Positions 1 to 14,408 of a DNA stretch of 64,000 nt are shown one piece after another (position 1 is the first letter of the stretch; every line of letters begins with the position of its first letter). This DNA comes from Entophlyctis helioformis. Lineage: Eukaryota > Chytridiomycota > Chytridiomycetes > Chytridiales > Chytriomycetaceae. The position numbers and the translations under genes are program-made. The DNA lies in NCBI GenBank assembly GCA_025526915.1, contig JAHLKH010000017.1:1-64000 (forward strand). Direction: 5' to 3'. The notes under the pieces are model-generated. The model ran no database searches and was not told the DNA's origin. It saw only the letters and a list, made by a program, of their open reading frames with translations.

Positions 1-1571
<1,571 letters not shown>

Positions 1572-1577
1572 TTTATT
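1572..1577 (-). promoter_or_regulatory. poly(A) signal AATAAA
   Basis: AATAAA on the minus strand, 8 nt beyond the TGA (1587-1585) of the phosphatase gene, supporting that 3' end. Confidence 0.7.
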
Positions 1578-1584
1578 GGCACAT

Positions 1585-3211
1585 TCACTGCAGGCGCACC
1601 CGCTTGCCGCCCGGGTACAGCCCAGTGACCCGGTCGCCGACAATCTCGAGTGCCGCCGAGTGGCCTCCATACACTCGCGAGATGCCCACGTCAATCACAT
1701 AGAACTTGCCCTTGCATCGGCGCAGGATCTGTCCGTTGAGCTGCGGCGTGTGCCCAACCACCATGCGCGTCGCCTGGCACGCATTCCACATCAGATGCGC
1801 GTCAGAGAGTGCGTCAGAGAGTGCATCACAACACAGGCACGCCAGCCAGCCGACGATCTGACAAGACGATCCAACTCACATTCATCTCCTCGAGCGCCAT
1901 GTCGAGCAGCCGGCATGCGCTCGCTTCGTCGTCAATGGCATAGCCACGGTACCACAGCGGCCCATCGCCGCCAAACAGCCGCACGTTCCAGATGTCCTGC
2001 GCAGTCTTGCCGATAAGGCCCTTGTGTGCCTCGACATTCATGCCATCAATGCCCAGCCTCGCCCACGCCGGATGCGCGCTATGCACAGCGACAAGAGCGT
2101 CAGCAGACCTGCCTCGCCCGCCTGCCGTATCTCCCGCGTCCATGGCCGCACGCGTGCGCGACTCACCCGCCGTGGAAAAAGACGGTGCCGTTGACCCACG
2201 CCGTGATGTCCAGCGTGCGCAGGTACTTGCCGAGCCAGCCATCCTTGGACCATGCCTCGCGGCGTGCTTCGGTGCCGCCAAACGTCTCGTAGTCCATCGG
2301 CACCACGTACCGCAGATCCTCCTGCATGTTCATGACCTCGTGGTTGCCGAGCAGCTGGAGCACCTGGCCGCCAGCCAGCGGTGCCTGCTCCGCGAGCCGC
2401 ATCATCATCTGGTACAGCTCAATGGTGTCTGGCCCACGATCCACCACATCCCCCTGTCCTCCCAATGGGGCCGCAACTCGGTCAGTAGGAAGAGTCACGC
2501 ACACGCGGGACAAGCAGCGCCGTGCATGCAGCAAGAACGCACTGTTTGGACAAAGATGGCGTCGCCGCCTGCCCAGTCGCGGTTGCCGTCAATGAGGCCG
2601 GCCATCGTGAGCGTGAACAGCGCCTGCGACAGATCGCCGTGCAGATCGCCCACGGCAACAATCCGCCGTGGCGTGCTCTTCTTGCCCGCCGTCTCTGCAG
2701 GCGCAGCGTCGGGCATGGGCGAGCCGGTCATAGCGCTCGCTGCTGATGCTGCTGCTGTATCGCGGCCAACGGCAGACGACGACGTGACGTGGGGTGGAAG
2801 CACGCCGCCAGCTGCGTCGAGCGGGACGACCTTGGAGGTGATCCACTGCACGAGCGTGGTGTGCGTGCCCGTGGCGAGGAGGGCTGCAAGCGCAGCAAGG
2901 GCCAGCAGCGCCGTCACCATCACGGACATTGCCGCCGACGCGCCGGCTGTGTCGGTCCTCGGCTTGCCGGCCGGTGGCGACGGCTTGAGCAGCGGCATCC
3001 GTTCCGACTCGGCATCGCTGGTGGTGAGGCTGCTGCTGCTGCTGGTGCTTGCGCCACCGCCGCTCAACTCACGCACGGCAGGCACGGCAGGCACGGCAGG
3101 CACGGCACTGCCCTGCTGGCCTCTGCTCTTGTGGCGGAGCGTCGCTTGGGGCTCTGCCTTGGCGGCATTTGGGTGTTTTGGGCTAACGGCGCCGCCAATT
3201 GCGGCTTCCAT
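1585..3211 (-). CDS. Shewanella-like (SLP) metallophosphatase, membrane-anchored
   Basis: Calcineurin-like metallophosphoesterase of the bacterial-type Shewanella-like phosphatase family. Four exons (3211-2543, 2453-2167, 2078-1880, 1773-1585) join in frame to 447 aa. Metal-binding motifs appear in order: GDLHGD, then GDVVDRG made only by the exon 1/2 junction, GNHE with VMN, and VVGHTPQ. The C-terminal DVGISRVYGG is typical of the family. The first ~100 residues are low complexity with an AVPAVPAVPAV repeat, followed by a hydrophobic Ala/Leu-rich segment that looks like one transmembrane anchor, so the catalytic domain probably sits in a lumen or outside the cell. Start 3211 is 105 bp from the divergent ERG3-like gene. 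Substrate unknown; SLPs elsewhere act on phosphoproteins. Confidence 0.88.
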
Positions 3212-3316
3212 CTCAACTGAAAAGCGGCAGCGGCCGAGCACACACCATCGACCTTGGACCGCAACCAGCAACCACAACCACCCACCTCCACCTCCCCGTC
3301 CACCCCCGCCTGCAAG

Positions 3317-4518
3317 ATGGACATTGTGCTCAAGTTGGCAGACGAGCATGTGCTCGACGCCATGTACGCAGCGTTCCCCGAGTCGCTGCAGCCGTTTGTC
3401 GCCGCCCGCGACGCCATTCCCCGGCAGTGCCTGTCGCTGTTCCTCATCATGATGGTCGGCGTCCACATCCTGTACTTTGGCGTGTCGGGCCTGGTGTACG
3501 AGCTGTTCTACGACAAGAGCCTGCTCAAGCACCCCAAGTTCCTCAAGAACCAGATCCAGAGGGAGATCTGGCTGTCGGTGACGTCGTTCCCCATCACGGC
3601 CATCGTGACGGTGCCGTGGTTCATCTTCGAGGTCCGCGGCTACTCGAAGCTGTACTACGACGTGGCCGAGTACGGCTGGCCGTACTTCTTCTTCTCCATC
3701 TTCCTGTTCATCATGTTCACCGACTTTGGTGTGTACTGGATCCACCGCTTCGAGCACCACCCGATGATGTACTGGTGGCTGCACAAGCAGCACCACGCAT
3801 GGAAGGTGTCGACGCCGTTTGCGTCGTTTGCCTTTCACCCTCTGGTGAGTGTCTATGTGTGCGTGTGTGTCTGTGTGCGTGTGTGTCTGTGTGTGTGGTG
3901 TGTGTGTCTGCCTGTCTGTCGGTCTGCCTGTCTGTCTGCCTGCCCAAGACGCCGGCGATCCAAGTTCGGTGCATTCAACCATCGCTGGCCAGCCTCGGCT
4001 GCATCGTGCTTGCATCAGTGCGAGTCACGGCCTCGCTGTTCCGCCGGTTCCGATGCCAGTTCCGATACGGGCAGACGGGCAGGCAGCCAGCAAACCAGCC
4101 AGCCAACCAGCCAACCAACACACAAACTGACGTGCACACACTCGATGCATCCACGCCCTGACAGGACGGATACTTCCAGTCGCTGCCGCTGCACATCTTT
4201 GTGTACCTGGTGCCGATGAACGCCTACGCCTACCTGCTGGCGTTTGTGATTATCCAGATCTGGACGGTCAGCATCCACGACGCCACGTACCTGGTCAGCC
4301 ACCCGTGGGTCAACTCGGCGGCGCACCACACGATCCACCACCTCGAGTTCAACTACAACTACGGCCAGTACTTTACGCTGTGGGACCGCATCGGCGGCTC
4401 GTACCGCCGCCCCGACTACGAGTTTGAGAACAACATGTACCTGGACCGCATGGCGCGCAAGGACCACTCGACGCGCATTGCCAGCCGGGCCCACTCGTAC
4501 AAGGACAAGGAAGAGTAG
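3317..4518 (+). CDS. ERG3: Sterol C5-desaturase-like fatty acid hydroxylase family protein
   Basis: Di-iron membrane oxidoreductase of the ERG3/fatty acid hydroxylase superfamily, probably introducing the C5-6 double bond in ergosterol synthesis in the ER. Exon 1 is 3317-3844, intron 3845-4164 (donor GTGAGT, acceptor ACAG), exon 2 is 4165-4518; 293 aa. All three histidine boxes are present: HRFEHH (residues 143-148), HKQHH (156-160) and HHTIHH (230-235), with several hydrophobic helices before them. The junction HPL-DGYFQSLP matches the family's HPxDGxxQSLP. An in-frame ATG at 3254 would add 21 Pro/Gln-rich residues; 3317 was chosen because the encoded protein then starts like the family. The intron carries TG/CTGTC repeats. 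C5 versus other sterol desaturase specificity is inference. Confidence 0.88.
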
Positions 4519-4699
4519 ACGCTCCTGGGCCACGCCGTCTCTCTCATTCTCTCATTCTCTCATCATCGTTGTCATGATCATCCGAGTGTGGTCGCCACCT
4601 TTTGGACTGCAGAGGGCTGCCCAATGAAGCAAGTTGAACCAGCAGAGTCCAGACGAGTCGAGTCGATCCAGTCCTTCCAGTCGAGATCTCGATTGAAAA

Positions 4700-7600
4700 A
4701 TGCTGCAGTCGGTGCTGCGGTGGGCGGCTCGGAGTGCGGCGCCCGGTCGAGCGGCACGGCCTGCCGGTCCTGCCACTGCGGGTGCAAGTGCTGTCGGCCA
4801 AGGTGCTGCCAGTCCATGTTCTGCCAGTCCATCCTCCGCCACGGCTCTCGCCCCGGTACTCCCGCGAGCGCATCAGCAACGGCGGCTGGCCTCGGGTGCT
4901 GCACAACAGTCGCAGTTACAGCATTCACAGCAGCAGCAGAAGCACTCACAGCTGCAGCATGCACCGCCGGCGACAGGCGCTGCCTCCAGCTCCGAAACGC
5001 TGCTGCGCAAGCAGACCGTCGACCTCGTCCTGCGCATCCTCGAGCGCATGCGCCAGCTGGACCTGACGTCCGGCCTGGCGTACGGCTCCATGGCCTCGTA
5101 CGGCATCGACACGTCAGCCCTCGACTCGCCCTATGAGGAGCTGTGGGATCTGTGCCGTGTGCTGCTCAGAACAAGCCCTGTCCTGCACTTTGTACGTCTT
5201 TTCCTTGTGCCCGTCTGCCCCGTGCTGTCCACTGACAGTCGCTTGGTTGGCCGGCCCGTCTGCACAGACCCAGCCGCAATCGTCCCAGGACGGACTATTC
5301 GACGAGGAATCCTGGATCGACTTGCTCTCGCGCACGTCGCAGTCGGGATCGCCCTCGGCCGGCGAGCGTGTCCAGCGCCTGCTGCAATGGAAACTGTCTG
5401 CATTCGGCGCATCGCCGTCGCTGGCCTCTTCAAGCTTCTCGCCCATCGAGCAGTGCCTCCTTGTGCGTGCACACAGCTTCTCAACGGCATCAGAGGCGCT
5501 CGGCGTGTTGTCGCGCGCTCGATCGCTGTTTGGCTCGCTCTCAGACTCGCTCTCAGACTCGCTCGCCATCCGTCTGCATCACTCGGCCATCCATACAGCC
5601 ATTGTCAAGCTGGTCGTTGAGTCGCGGTCTCAGCAGGAAGCCACGCGGCTCATTGACTCGCTCGCACAGCTCAACGACGCGTTCGAGTCGGCAGGAGCAT
5701 CAGGAGCATCAGGAGCACCATCTTCTGCTGCACAACCCCCGCCTGGCGCGGTGCACTACAACTACCTCTTGCAAGCCCTGTGTCTCGAAGACGCCCTTGT
5801 CCGCAAGCAAAAGCGCAACAGCGTGCTGCCCAGATCCAGACTGTCCACCATGTCCAACGCAGACAAGGACGAACTGTCTGAGCACATCTTCTACTTTATG
5901 CGCGTCGTCGTTGCATACATGCAGCGTCGCGGCGTCATCCCCGATAACGTCACCTTCAACTACCTCGCCTCCATGAGCCGCATCAAGACGTTTGTCGATG
6001 CACAGCTGTTCCTCAAAGCCATGGCCGACTTTGACGTCATGCCCAACACCACCACGTTTGCAAAGCTGCTCACGCACATGGACCTTGCGCCGGCCAAGAT
6101 GCTCATGGAGGAGGCCGATCGGCGCGGGCTGCAGACGGACGCGACGCTCCTCGTCGCCTGGATCAACCAGTGCCGCGTCCGCAACAAAAGCCAGGATGCC
6201 ATCGAGATGCTGCAGTGGTCGCAGTTCAAAAACCACATCTTCTCGCCCAGCCATCGCGCCGACATCCGCTTCATCCTCAATGCCGCCGCATCCAATCCAA
6301 AGTACATGGACGCCGCTGTTGACCTGTTGCGAGACATGGCCCGCATGAACTACGTCCCCAACGCCGACTCGGTCCGTCGGCTCGTGAATGCGCTGTGCAA
6401 GGCGGGCCGCCCCAAAGACGCTGCTGAAATCGTGCAGCGGCTCGGCGCTCTGTCGCGCGACTTTTTGTCGTTTGAGAACCGCGTCTCGATTGTGGTTGGC
6501 TTCCGCAACCTCAGCAACATCAAGGCAGCGATCCAGTTTACGCGGGACATGGAGGCGATGGGCCTGCCCGTGTCGCGCACATCGTACTGCATCATCATCG
6601 AGTCGCTTGTCAAGCATCGGCGGTTCGAGCAGGCTGAAGCGTGGATGGCCCAGCTCACAAAGTCTGGCTTCTCCATGCCCATTGCGTCGTTCAACCTGCT
6701 GCTGCAAGGGTACCTGGATGTCGGCCGGCCGCAAGAGGCCGACGCGCTGGTCGGACGCATGAAACAGTGGGGGCTGGAGCCGGACCAGGAAACATATGGA
6801 TGCATCATCACGGGACTGCTCAAGCGCAACCGCATTGACGAGGCCAAACAGATCGCCGAGGAGGTCAGACAGCGACAGTTTTCGCAGGATCGGCAGGCGG
6901 CCCGTGTGCGTATCCAACGGCAATCCATTGCCTGGGAACAAGAAGAGGATGGCGGAGATGGCGGCTTTGTTGACGAGTTGGACGAGTTGGACGAGGCTGG
7001 CTCGCTGGACGTGGATCCGTTCATGGACGGCCCGTTGCCGTCGTCAAAGTCTGGCAAGGCGTTGCAAACAAGGGCGACGGCGATGCAGTCGACACGACAC
7101 GCGCGCCAACAACCGGCATCCCGTCCAACATCCACGCCATCTTCCTGCAGTACTACATCAGCATGCGTCAATGGGACGAGGCCGATCGCGTCTGGCAGCA
7201 GGTTGTGGCGGATGCTGCCGGCGATGTTTCGCGCATCGCAGACAACCTCCTCGCCATCCACATCCACGGCCTGTCGGTGCGTGGCGACATTCCTTCCATA
7301 GAGGCGTTGGAGAGCCGCGGCATCAGCTGGCAGTCACAGCCATACTCGCTGCGCGCAATGCTGTCGGCGTACTTGCGCAGCGACTGCGTCCAGCGCGCAC
7401 AGACGATCCTTGCTGATACCCTAAAGGCCATGCAGCAGCCCGACGCCAAGCTCATGCTGGACTCGACGGCCAAGTCGATTGCTGCTGCACGGGCGGCCAA
7501 GCAAGCACGGCAGAGACGCGGGCTGGGGCTGCCAGTGTACTCGCAGACAAACACGCCGCATTCGGAATCAGCAGCAGGTGGGCAGATGCCGGCATCCGTC

Positions 7601-9091
7601 CCCAACGTGCCTCGTGCGCTTGCACGAATCATGGCCGACACCGTCGCCGATTTCGTCTCGTTCTTTGCGTCCCAAGGCAACCTCGCCGAAGCCGAGCTCT
7701 ATCTCGAAGAGTCCCTTGTGCACTTTCGCGCATCGTCGCGTCCGTTCATCTCGCTCATCCGGTCCGCAGTGCGCACGCAGAACGATCTGGCGCGGTCGCG
7801 CGGATACTGGAACGAGGCGCTGCGGCTTGGCGTGATGCCTGATGTGAAGCTGTATGGCACGATGATGGGTGCGCATGTCGATGCAGGCGACTTGCGCGGC
7901 GCGTTGCGGCTGTTTAGCGAGTTTAAGCAAAAGGGCATGATGCCGTCCGAGAGCATGTACAATACGCTGCTGGGGCTCTACGGTCGGGCGGGGCGTGTCA
8001 AGGACATGGAGATGCTGTTCCGGTACTTGACGCGGTCAGAGGCTGGGTCGTCGCGCGTCTTCTTCACACCGACGATTGTCACCATGAACTCGCTCATGAC
8101 GGGATACCTTTACTCGAGCCAGTACGACAAGGCCATGGCGATCTGGCGTCGCATGTGGCGTGGCACGCCTGCCATTGTGCGCCGCAGCCAGTCGTTGCCA
8201 TCATCAGCATCATCATCGGCGTCGTCGTCTGGCGCACCAGGAGCAGCATTACCGGCAACAACAGCAGATGCGGATGACGACTCTGACAGCGTGGACAAGC
8301 TGCTCTTTTCCCTGTTTGACTCGCGCCTCGTCGTTCTCCACGGCCAGCAGAAAGTGACGCTCAGCAACGTGTACGGTGTCTCGGAAGCGACCGTCTCGCT
8401 TGCACTCGACACGCTCGGCTTCGCGGGCCGGCTAGCCGACCTGGAGGCGCTCTGGGCCGAACTGCGCGACGTGGGATACCCGCTGTCGGACAACAACTTT
8501 ACCTCCTACATGGAAGCGCTCGTGCGGTGCGGCCAGATCGAAAAGGCCGTGTCCGTGCCGACCGAGCTCGCACCGCAACACCTCGGCTCGCCGCCGTCGG
8601 TCAAGATGTGGCGCAACCTCATCACCATGGTCGGCCCCAACACACCTCATGGTGCACGCGCGCTCTCTGTGCTCGAGACACGGTATCCCGCCATGGTGGC
8701 CGAGGTGCGCAGACTCGTCGGACGCGGGCAGTCTCAGCTGCCGGTGCCGGTGCAGCCTGTCAACGAAGACACGGCCCATACACGCACGTATCCGCAGGCA
8801 GCAGGGCCAGGGGATCCAAACGCCGCTGGCGGGGTTTATTCCGTGGGCGATACGGCGAACCTGAAAAAAGTGGGCGGCCGATGGGTCATGCCGCCCCTCA
8901 AAACACTGCTGGACTTTGAGGACGACATCAAGGCGTTGGATGATACCCGGACGCTGCATCAGCGGCATCAGCAATCCCTGGAGTACCAGCACCAGCCACC
9001 AGCAGCAGCACCAGCAGCAGCACCAGCAGCAGAGGCAACGACTTGCATGACCGCCACTGTCGCACCTCCACCCTTTTGGAAACCTCAATAA
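4700..9091 (+). CDS. Large pentatricopeptide-repeat (PPR) protein, probably mitochondrial
   Basis: Alpha-helical repeat RNA-binding protein, likely acting on mitochondrial transcripts. Exon 1 4700-5191, intron 5192-5267 (GTACGT...CAG), then exon 2 to the TAA at 9091; about 1430 aa. The N-terminus is Arg/Ala/Ser-rich with few acids, like a mitochondrial presequence. Repeats such as NVTFNYLASMSRIKTFVDAQ, SFNLLLQGYLDVGRPQEADA and ESMYNTLLGLYGRAGRVKDM have the PPR pattern of two helices per ~35 residues. The frame changes between about 7060 and 7085, after an acidic linker (VDELDELDEAG), with no plausible splice pair; the downstream frame resumes PPR-like sequence (AIFLQYYISMRQWDEADRVW). This looks like a one-base indel rather than two genes. 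The stop codon lies inside AATAAA. Confidence 0.82.
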
Positions 9092-9092
9092 A
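9087..9092 (+). promoter_or_regulatory. AATAAA overlapping the stop codon of the PPR gene
   Basis: The TAA stop (9089-9091) is embedded in AATAAA. If used, the 3' UTR would be only a few tens of nucleotides. Confidence 0.5.
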
Positions 9093-9391
9093 CGCGCTCC
9101 AGTGGCTACCAGCTGGCTGTTCAACGTTGTGGGCAGACTGCACGGCTGTGCAGCATCCCTTGAGCATCACCTGTTCCGACATAATGGAGAAGGCTCGAGG
9201 CAGGAGGGGAGGCGTGTCGGTTCGGATCGTTTGGTCGGAGTTTGCCAAACTCCGACGCGTCGCGCTTGCCCTCCACGATCCTTCCACGCACATATCCTTT
9301 GTCCGGCTGCCCTCAACAACACACTTGCCACACATTGCAACATCGCACAGCGCCTCGTCTCTGCTCAACGCCATCTTGCTTGAGCTCAGTC

Positions 9392-10261
9392 ATGAGTCGT
9401 CCAGCTGCCAGTCACGGCAGCAGCAGTAACAGCATCAACAGCAGCATCAACAGCAGCCAAAAGCAGGCTGCACCAACAAGCGGCGGCAGCAGTGGCCAGA
9501 GCCGGTTCAAGGCAGCCACAGTCGTGCGGGCTGGTACCAGTGTGGGTGCGGGCGTCGGGTTGGGAATGAGTGCGAGCGCAGGCATCCGCGATGCGGACGG
9601 CCAAGACACAAGCCCGTCTCGCGGTCAACCACAGAAGCCACCAGCACAAAATGCGTCTGGCGAGAAGCAACAACATGCCGTGTCGTCGTTGGTAGTGGCA
9701 AAGAAACTGCTCGCCGTCCGCCTTCTGGTGAGCATGCGGCAGCAACCACTCCAAAGTCGACTGCCGCTGCTTCTGCCCCTGCGCTCGGCGCTCGCAAAAC
9801 CACACCAGCCGCCGCTTCGTCGTCGCCATCGTCGTCGGTGGCCAACACGTCCAGCGCCAACACGTCCAGCGCCACAAAAGGTCGCGCTGTTGTTGCTGCG
9901 TCTGTTGCCGAGCAACCAACACCGACAGCGCCAGCAACGCCGCTGGAATCCCCCGCGATAACAGCAACCGTGGCGCCAACGACGACGGGTGGGGATACAG
10001 CGCCATGCCAAGCCAGCTCGACTGGCCCCGCGACATCCACGTCAAACACGGCTGCGTCAACAGCAACGCCAACAGGCCCCTCGCTCAGCGGAAACAGCAA
10101 CCCAGCGACGCCTACACCGACATCTGCGTCCAACAACAATCCTCCCAACCTTGCTGTAAGTACACGCTCTCCCCTTTGGCGCGCCGCGTTCCATCTCCCA
10201 CTCGCCAAACTCCGCTCGTTCATGCTCACACACACACACACACACACACCACACACACACA

Positions 10262-10300
<39 letters not shown>

Positions 10301-13300
10301 CGATACATAGAGCGAGGTCGAGGAGCTCCAACGCAACCTAAAGACCATTTGGGACTCGTACAACAGCCTGCTGCTGTATGTGCATGGGCTGTACAAGACC
10401 ATTGGCGAGCAGGGCGAAAGCATCGATGTGAATGCCGCGGCAATCCGGGCACTGCAATCCGGTGCTGCCAGTGGGACGCCGTTTGCATCGTCGCCTGCAG
10501 TGGCTACCCAGGTGCCTGAGCTCGTGTCGTCGTCAACAACACTGTCGGGCCACGCTGATGTTGACGTGTCAAGTGCAGAGTCGAGCGCGTCTTGTGCTGG
10601 CCAAGGGTAAGTGCCGTTGCATTCAGGAATGTCTGCGAGGGCTTGCTGACCATGTTGTGGCATAGACTGGACGTCGAGATGACAGCAATCGATCAGCGTA
10701 CTGAGCGACAGGCTGTTGCTCAGCCTGCAGTCGGCCCGAAATCTGCACAGCCAAAAACGTCAAACGCGTCGGGAATGCGTGGACAGCCGCCGGCCAACAA
10801 ACGTCCGACGCCAAGCAAGCGCTCGGGTGTGGCGCACGGCGGCGTCTCCGAGACAGAGTCCCATGCATCCGCGTCGACAGCGCGGAGCGGCGATGCGACG
10901 GTGCGGCCGGCCAAACGATCCAGGTCGCCCAACATTGACCGGCAAGTGCAGCGGCCGGACGCACTGCAGGTGCCAAGCGCATGTCGCTCGATCACGGCCA
11001 GCTGCCGACTGACGCGCCGACCGACCGTCTCGACCACCAACCCTCGCCATCCAAGTCCAGTCGATCGGCCGTAGCCGAGGCAGCCACACCAGCCATAGCA
11101 GCCATTCCAGCAGCAGCACCGCAGCCCACGCAGCCGCCGCTGGTGCCTGATCCCATCCCGTCATTCTCGCAGCAAGCAGGATCGGCAGCAGCTGGCCAGC
11201 AGATGCTGCCTACGCCGTTCCCGCCGGGGTACATGGCTGCACAGCACCAGATGATGGCGATGGCGTCGCTGACACCGCAGCAGCAGCAGTACATGATGTT
11301 CCAACACCAGATGATGGCGCGGCAGTTTATGCAGCAGCAACAGATGCTGCAGAAGCAGGGAGCGCGAGCCTTGCTGGCCGTCTGGCACACTGGATGCGGT
11401 CCAACAGCAGCAGCAGCAGGGAAAGGCTGCAGGCGATGCGATGCTTGCGGGCAACAGCCAGAGCCTCGCGATTGCGACTGCGGCTAATGCTCATGCTACT
11501 GTTGGCGGCCCGCTGACTGCCAAAGATCCCGCTCCAGCGCCACAGCCATTGCAGCAACTGCCCCAGCCTCAGCCTCAGCCTCAGCCCAGCCAGCACACCA
11601 GGCGAGATCCATATCCCGTTCATCCTGCCGGCCGACGAGCTTGTGCGCCACCAAGTGCAGTTCCTGCGGTCGCTCAGACCGCAAGACTTTACGCCAAAGA
11701 GACAATCCCTGCCCAGCCCTCCCAGCCATAGCCTCGTGGTGAATCTGGCCCACATCCCAGGGCTGCAGCCGATGCTGGCGCATTCGCGCGTGCTGCTCGA
11801 CCAGAACATTGGCAGTCTGAACGAGATGCAAAAGACGGATCTCGAGTACGTGCTAAGCACTGCGGGGCTGGGCAATGTGTGCGACTTTGCGCCGGCTGTC
11901 ATCGTGGCGGGCGATACGCTCAGCGAGCCTGCCTTTTCAACGCTCGAGCTGATTGTCGGCAAGCTGGGTCCCGTGGCTCCTGGATCGGCCAGCTATCGTG
12001 GCACCGCGGTGGACTCCAAGGTCCTGCAGCAGATCCGGTGCGTGGGCTCGCGTGCGTGTTGTCTGCAGCGTGTGCGGTCGCTAACTTGTTTCGTGGGCGT
12101 GGCACAGTGACGGACCGGCTGGCGAGGTCTGGGAAAAGATCCTCGGGCACGGCAAGAAATGGTGCGAGGCGTTTATCCTGTACTGGTTCTCGATCGACTA
12201 CGTCAAGGCCATGACGGTCAAGCAGTTTCTGATCGTCTATGCCATGTACGTCTGCCACTGCCTGCCAAGCGACCATCTGCACGCGTTTGAAGCTGACGCG
12301 GTGCTGTGCTTGTCACGGTCGACACAGGCTTGTAAGCCATATGGCATCGTATTGCTTGCGGCGTATTGATGTAACGCCATATGTTCAGCGGCCGGTTGAG
12401 CCTGCGGCCATGCCTGCAACATCGTACCAGCAGCTGCAGATGCAACTTCAACAGCAACAACAGCAACTGCAGCAGCAGCTGCCGCCACCACTCCTGCAGC
12501 AGCAAACACCAGATGCACAGGCTGCCCAAAATGGCGGACGCAAGAAAAAGGCGACGTCCAAGGCGGCGTCCAAACGCGGTAATACCCTTGTGTCGGCCCA
12601 AGCACAGCCAGGAGCAGCACCACTGCCCGCACAGCCGGCGTTGCCAGCCACGGCTCCTGCACCCCCGCCTCCATCCACGCACCAGCCGGTGCCCGCAGCA
12701 CAGACACAGCAGCCAATCGCAGACGACCCGCAGTTACTCCTGCAGTCTGTCGCGGCCGCAGAAACCAAGCTCGGTCTGGCCATGAACCTCACAGCCGGCG
12801 ACGCGACGCCCGTGGCGAGTCTCACCAAACCGCAGCGGCTCGACCTGCAGAACCGTGTCATGCACGTCAACCCGTTGCTGATGGCGCACGTTGCGAACGG
12901 GGTTGCTGTTGTCGTGCCCGAGCCGCCGCCCATGGTGCAGGGATGGCTGTTCCGCATCAAGGGCCGCATGTATCCCATGGCGACGCGCGAGTGGGAGGGA
13001 GAGATGACCGAAGAAGAGTCGCATATCCAGCAGTAAGTGCGCACACATGTGCCAGTGGATGGCGGCTGATGTTGACTGATGGACTGCTGTGAATGTGAAT
13101 GTGCGTGTTTAGGCAGGAGTTGAGGCTGCTGCGTGCGCTGGGCGTGCAGCAGTACACAAGAGACCAGTGCCTGGCGGCGCTGACGGCGTGGCTGGACGAA
13201 CAGACGATTGTCACCCACTGGACTGTATGGGATCTGGTGATTGGCTTTGCACGGTGCGTCGGTTGCGTCTGATGCTGTCCCATTTGGCCTTGCCCCATGC

Positions 13301-14049
13301 TATGCCATGCCATGCCATCTGCACCACTGACGCCATGTGGTGCAATCCAGCTTGACCGCGTTGGTCTATTCGGCGGCACTCGAGTTTCTGGGATACATGG
13401 CCCGCATCGAGTCTGGCCAGCCAGATCTGGCCGTCCTGCCGTCACCGCGCAACGAGACTCTGGCGCTGGCTTCGGACATGGCAGCCATCCCGCCATACGG
13501 CATGCCGCAGCCACAGCCACAGCCGACCACTGACGGCCAGCAAACACGGCTACAAGGTCCCGCCGTGTTTGGCAGCACGCCCAACGCTGGCTTGGTGGTG
13601 GCTGGGACGCATTTTGGCGAGCCGTCATTTGGTAGCACGGCTACAGACCAGTCGCTTGGCCACCAGGCCATCCACCCGTTCGGAACAAGCAGCCAGCTAT
13701 ACAACACGCAGGCGTCCTCGCACAGTGCCGACATGCCAGCAGGTACCGACCTCCCACCCCCTGCTCCCACACCGCAGCACGACGAGTGCACACACATGAA
13801 CTGACACTGGCATGTGCAGACCAGGACCGATGGATGCTCGGCCAGACCCCGTCGGCGGTTGTGCATACGGACGGGCCTGTGACGGCCGCACGCACCAACC
13901 CTGGCCGGCAGGTCGCCGACCGTACTGGTGACGGCCGCACGCCGCACAGCGATGCCCAGAGCGCCGTGGATCTGGGCGACCTCATGTGCCCTGACGACGA
14001 GCGCGATGTCCGCCAGTTCCAGGAGCTGCAGCGGTACCTGGTCTCATGA
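9392..14049 (+). CDS. Unidentified Gln/Pro/Ser-rich multi-exon protein
   Basis: I do not recognise this protein. Start MSRPAASHGS at 9392, stop TGA at 14049, AATAAA at 14216. Clear introns include 10156-10311 (GTAAGT; nearly filled by CA repeats), one after 10608 (GTAAGT to CATAG near 10664), one after about 12031 (GTGCGT to CACAG), and ones after 13034 (GTAAGT) and 13252 (GTGCGT). Exons encode a predicted coiled coil (SEVEELQRNLKTIWDSYNS), a basic stretch (RPAKRSRSP), Gln/Met-rich tracts and three globular pieces: around 11640-12030 (VRHQVQFLRSLRPQDFTPKR), 12113-12240 (KKWCEAFILYWFSIDYVKAM) and 12830-13420 (VQGWLFRIKGRMYPMATREW). Composition suggests a transcription or chromatin factor. Frames change near 9690, 10970, 11390, 11600 and 12380 without consensus splice sites, so the protein cannot be assembled reliably. 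Confidence 0.5.
10227..10297. repeat. (CA)n microsatellite in an intron
   Basis: About 70 nt of almost pure CA dinucleotides, broken by two CC interruptions, ending ~14 nt before the acceptor at about 10311. It replaces the usual pyrimidine tract of that intron. Confidence 0.95.
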
Positions 14050-14215
14050 AGTCGGATGCTTGCTTGGAGGGCAGAGAGCGTGGGAGAGACGGAAAGAGTG
14101 AGCAAGAGTGAGTAAGAGCAAGAGGGCAGAGCAGGAGACGGTAGGAGACGGCAGTGGTAATACGGCTCGAGTAATGGTGTTGGCGAGCGGCAGCGGCAAC
14201 GCGCTCTTGAACGGC

Positions 14216-14221
14216 AATAAA
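14216..14221 (+). promoter_or_regulatory. poly(A) signal AATAAA
   Basis: AATAAA 167 nt after the TGA at 14049, the only such signal before the next gene. The rest of 14050-14408 shows no gene. Confidence 0.5.
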
Positions 14222-14408
14222 TCCGTGGGTTTTCAAGCTTGGGCCGCCTGGTCGTGCGTGTGGCTCGTGTGGCAGTGGCCTGGGCTGTGATCTGGACTCG
14301 TCGCTTGTTGGCATCAACGGGGCATCAACGGGCCAACGATGAGGCTCAACATCAGCGCCACCCGCAGGCGGCCAATCCAGAGCTGCCCGGCCACTCTTGA
14401 CTCTGGAA

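Noticed and set aside
6905..7088. Intron (GTGCGT...GCAG) as the cause of the PPR frame change
   Set aside because: The acidic sequence it would remove looks coding and the phases do not restore the downstream frame; a one-base indel fits better.
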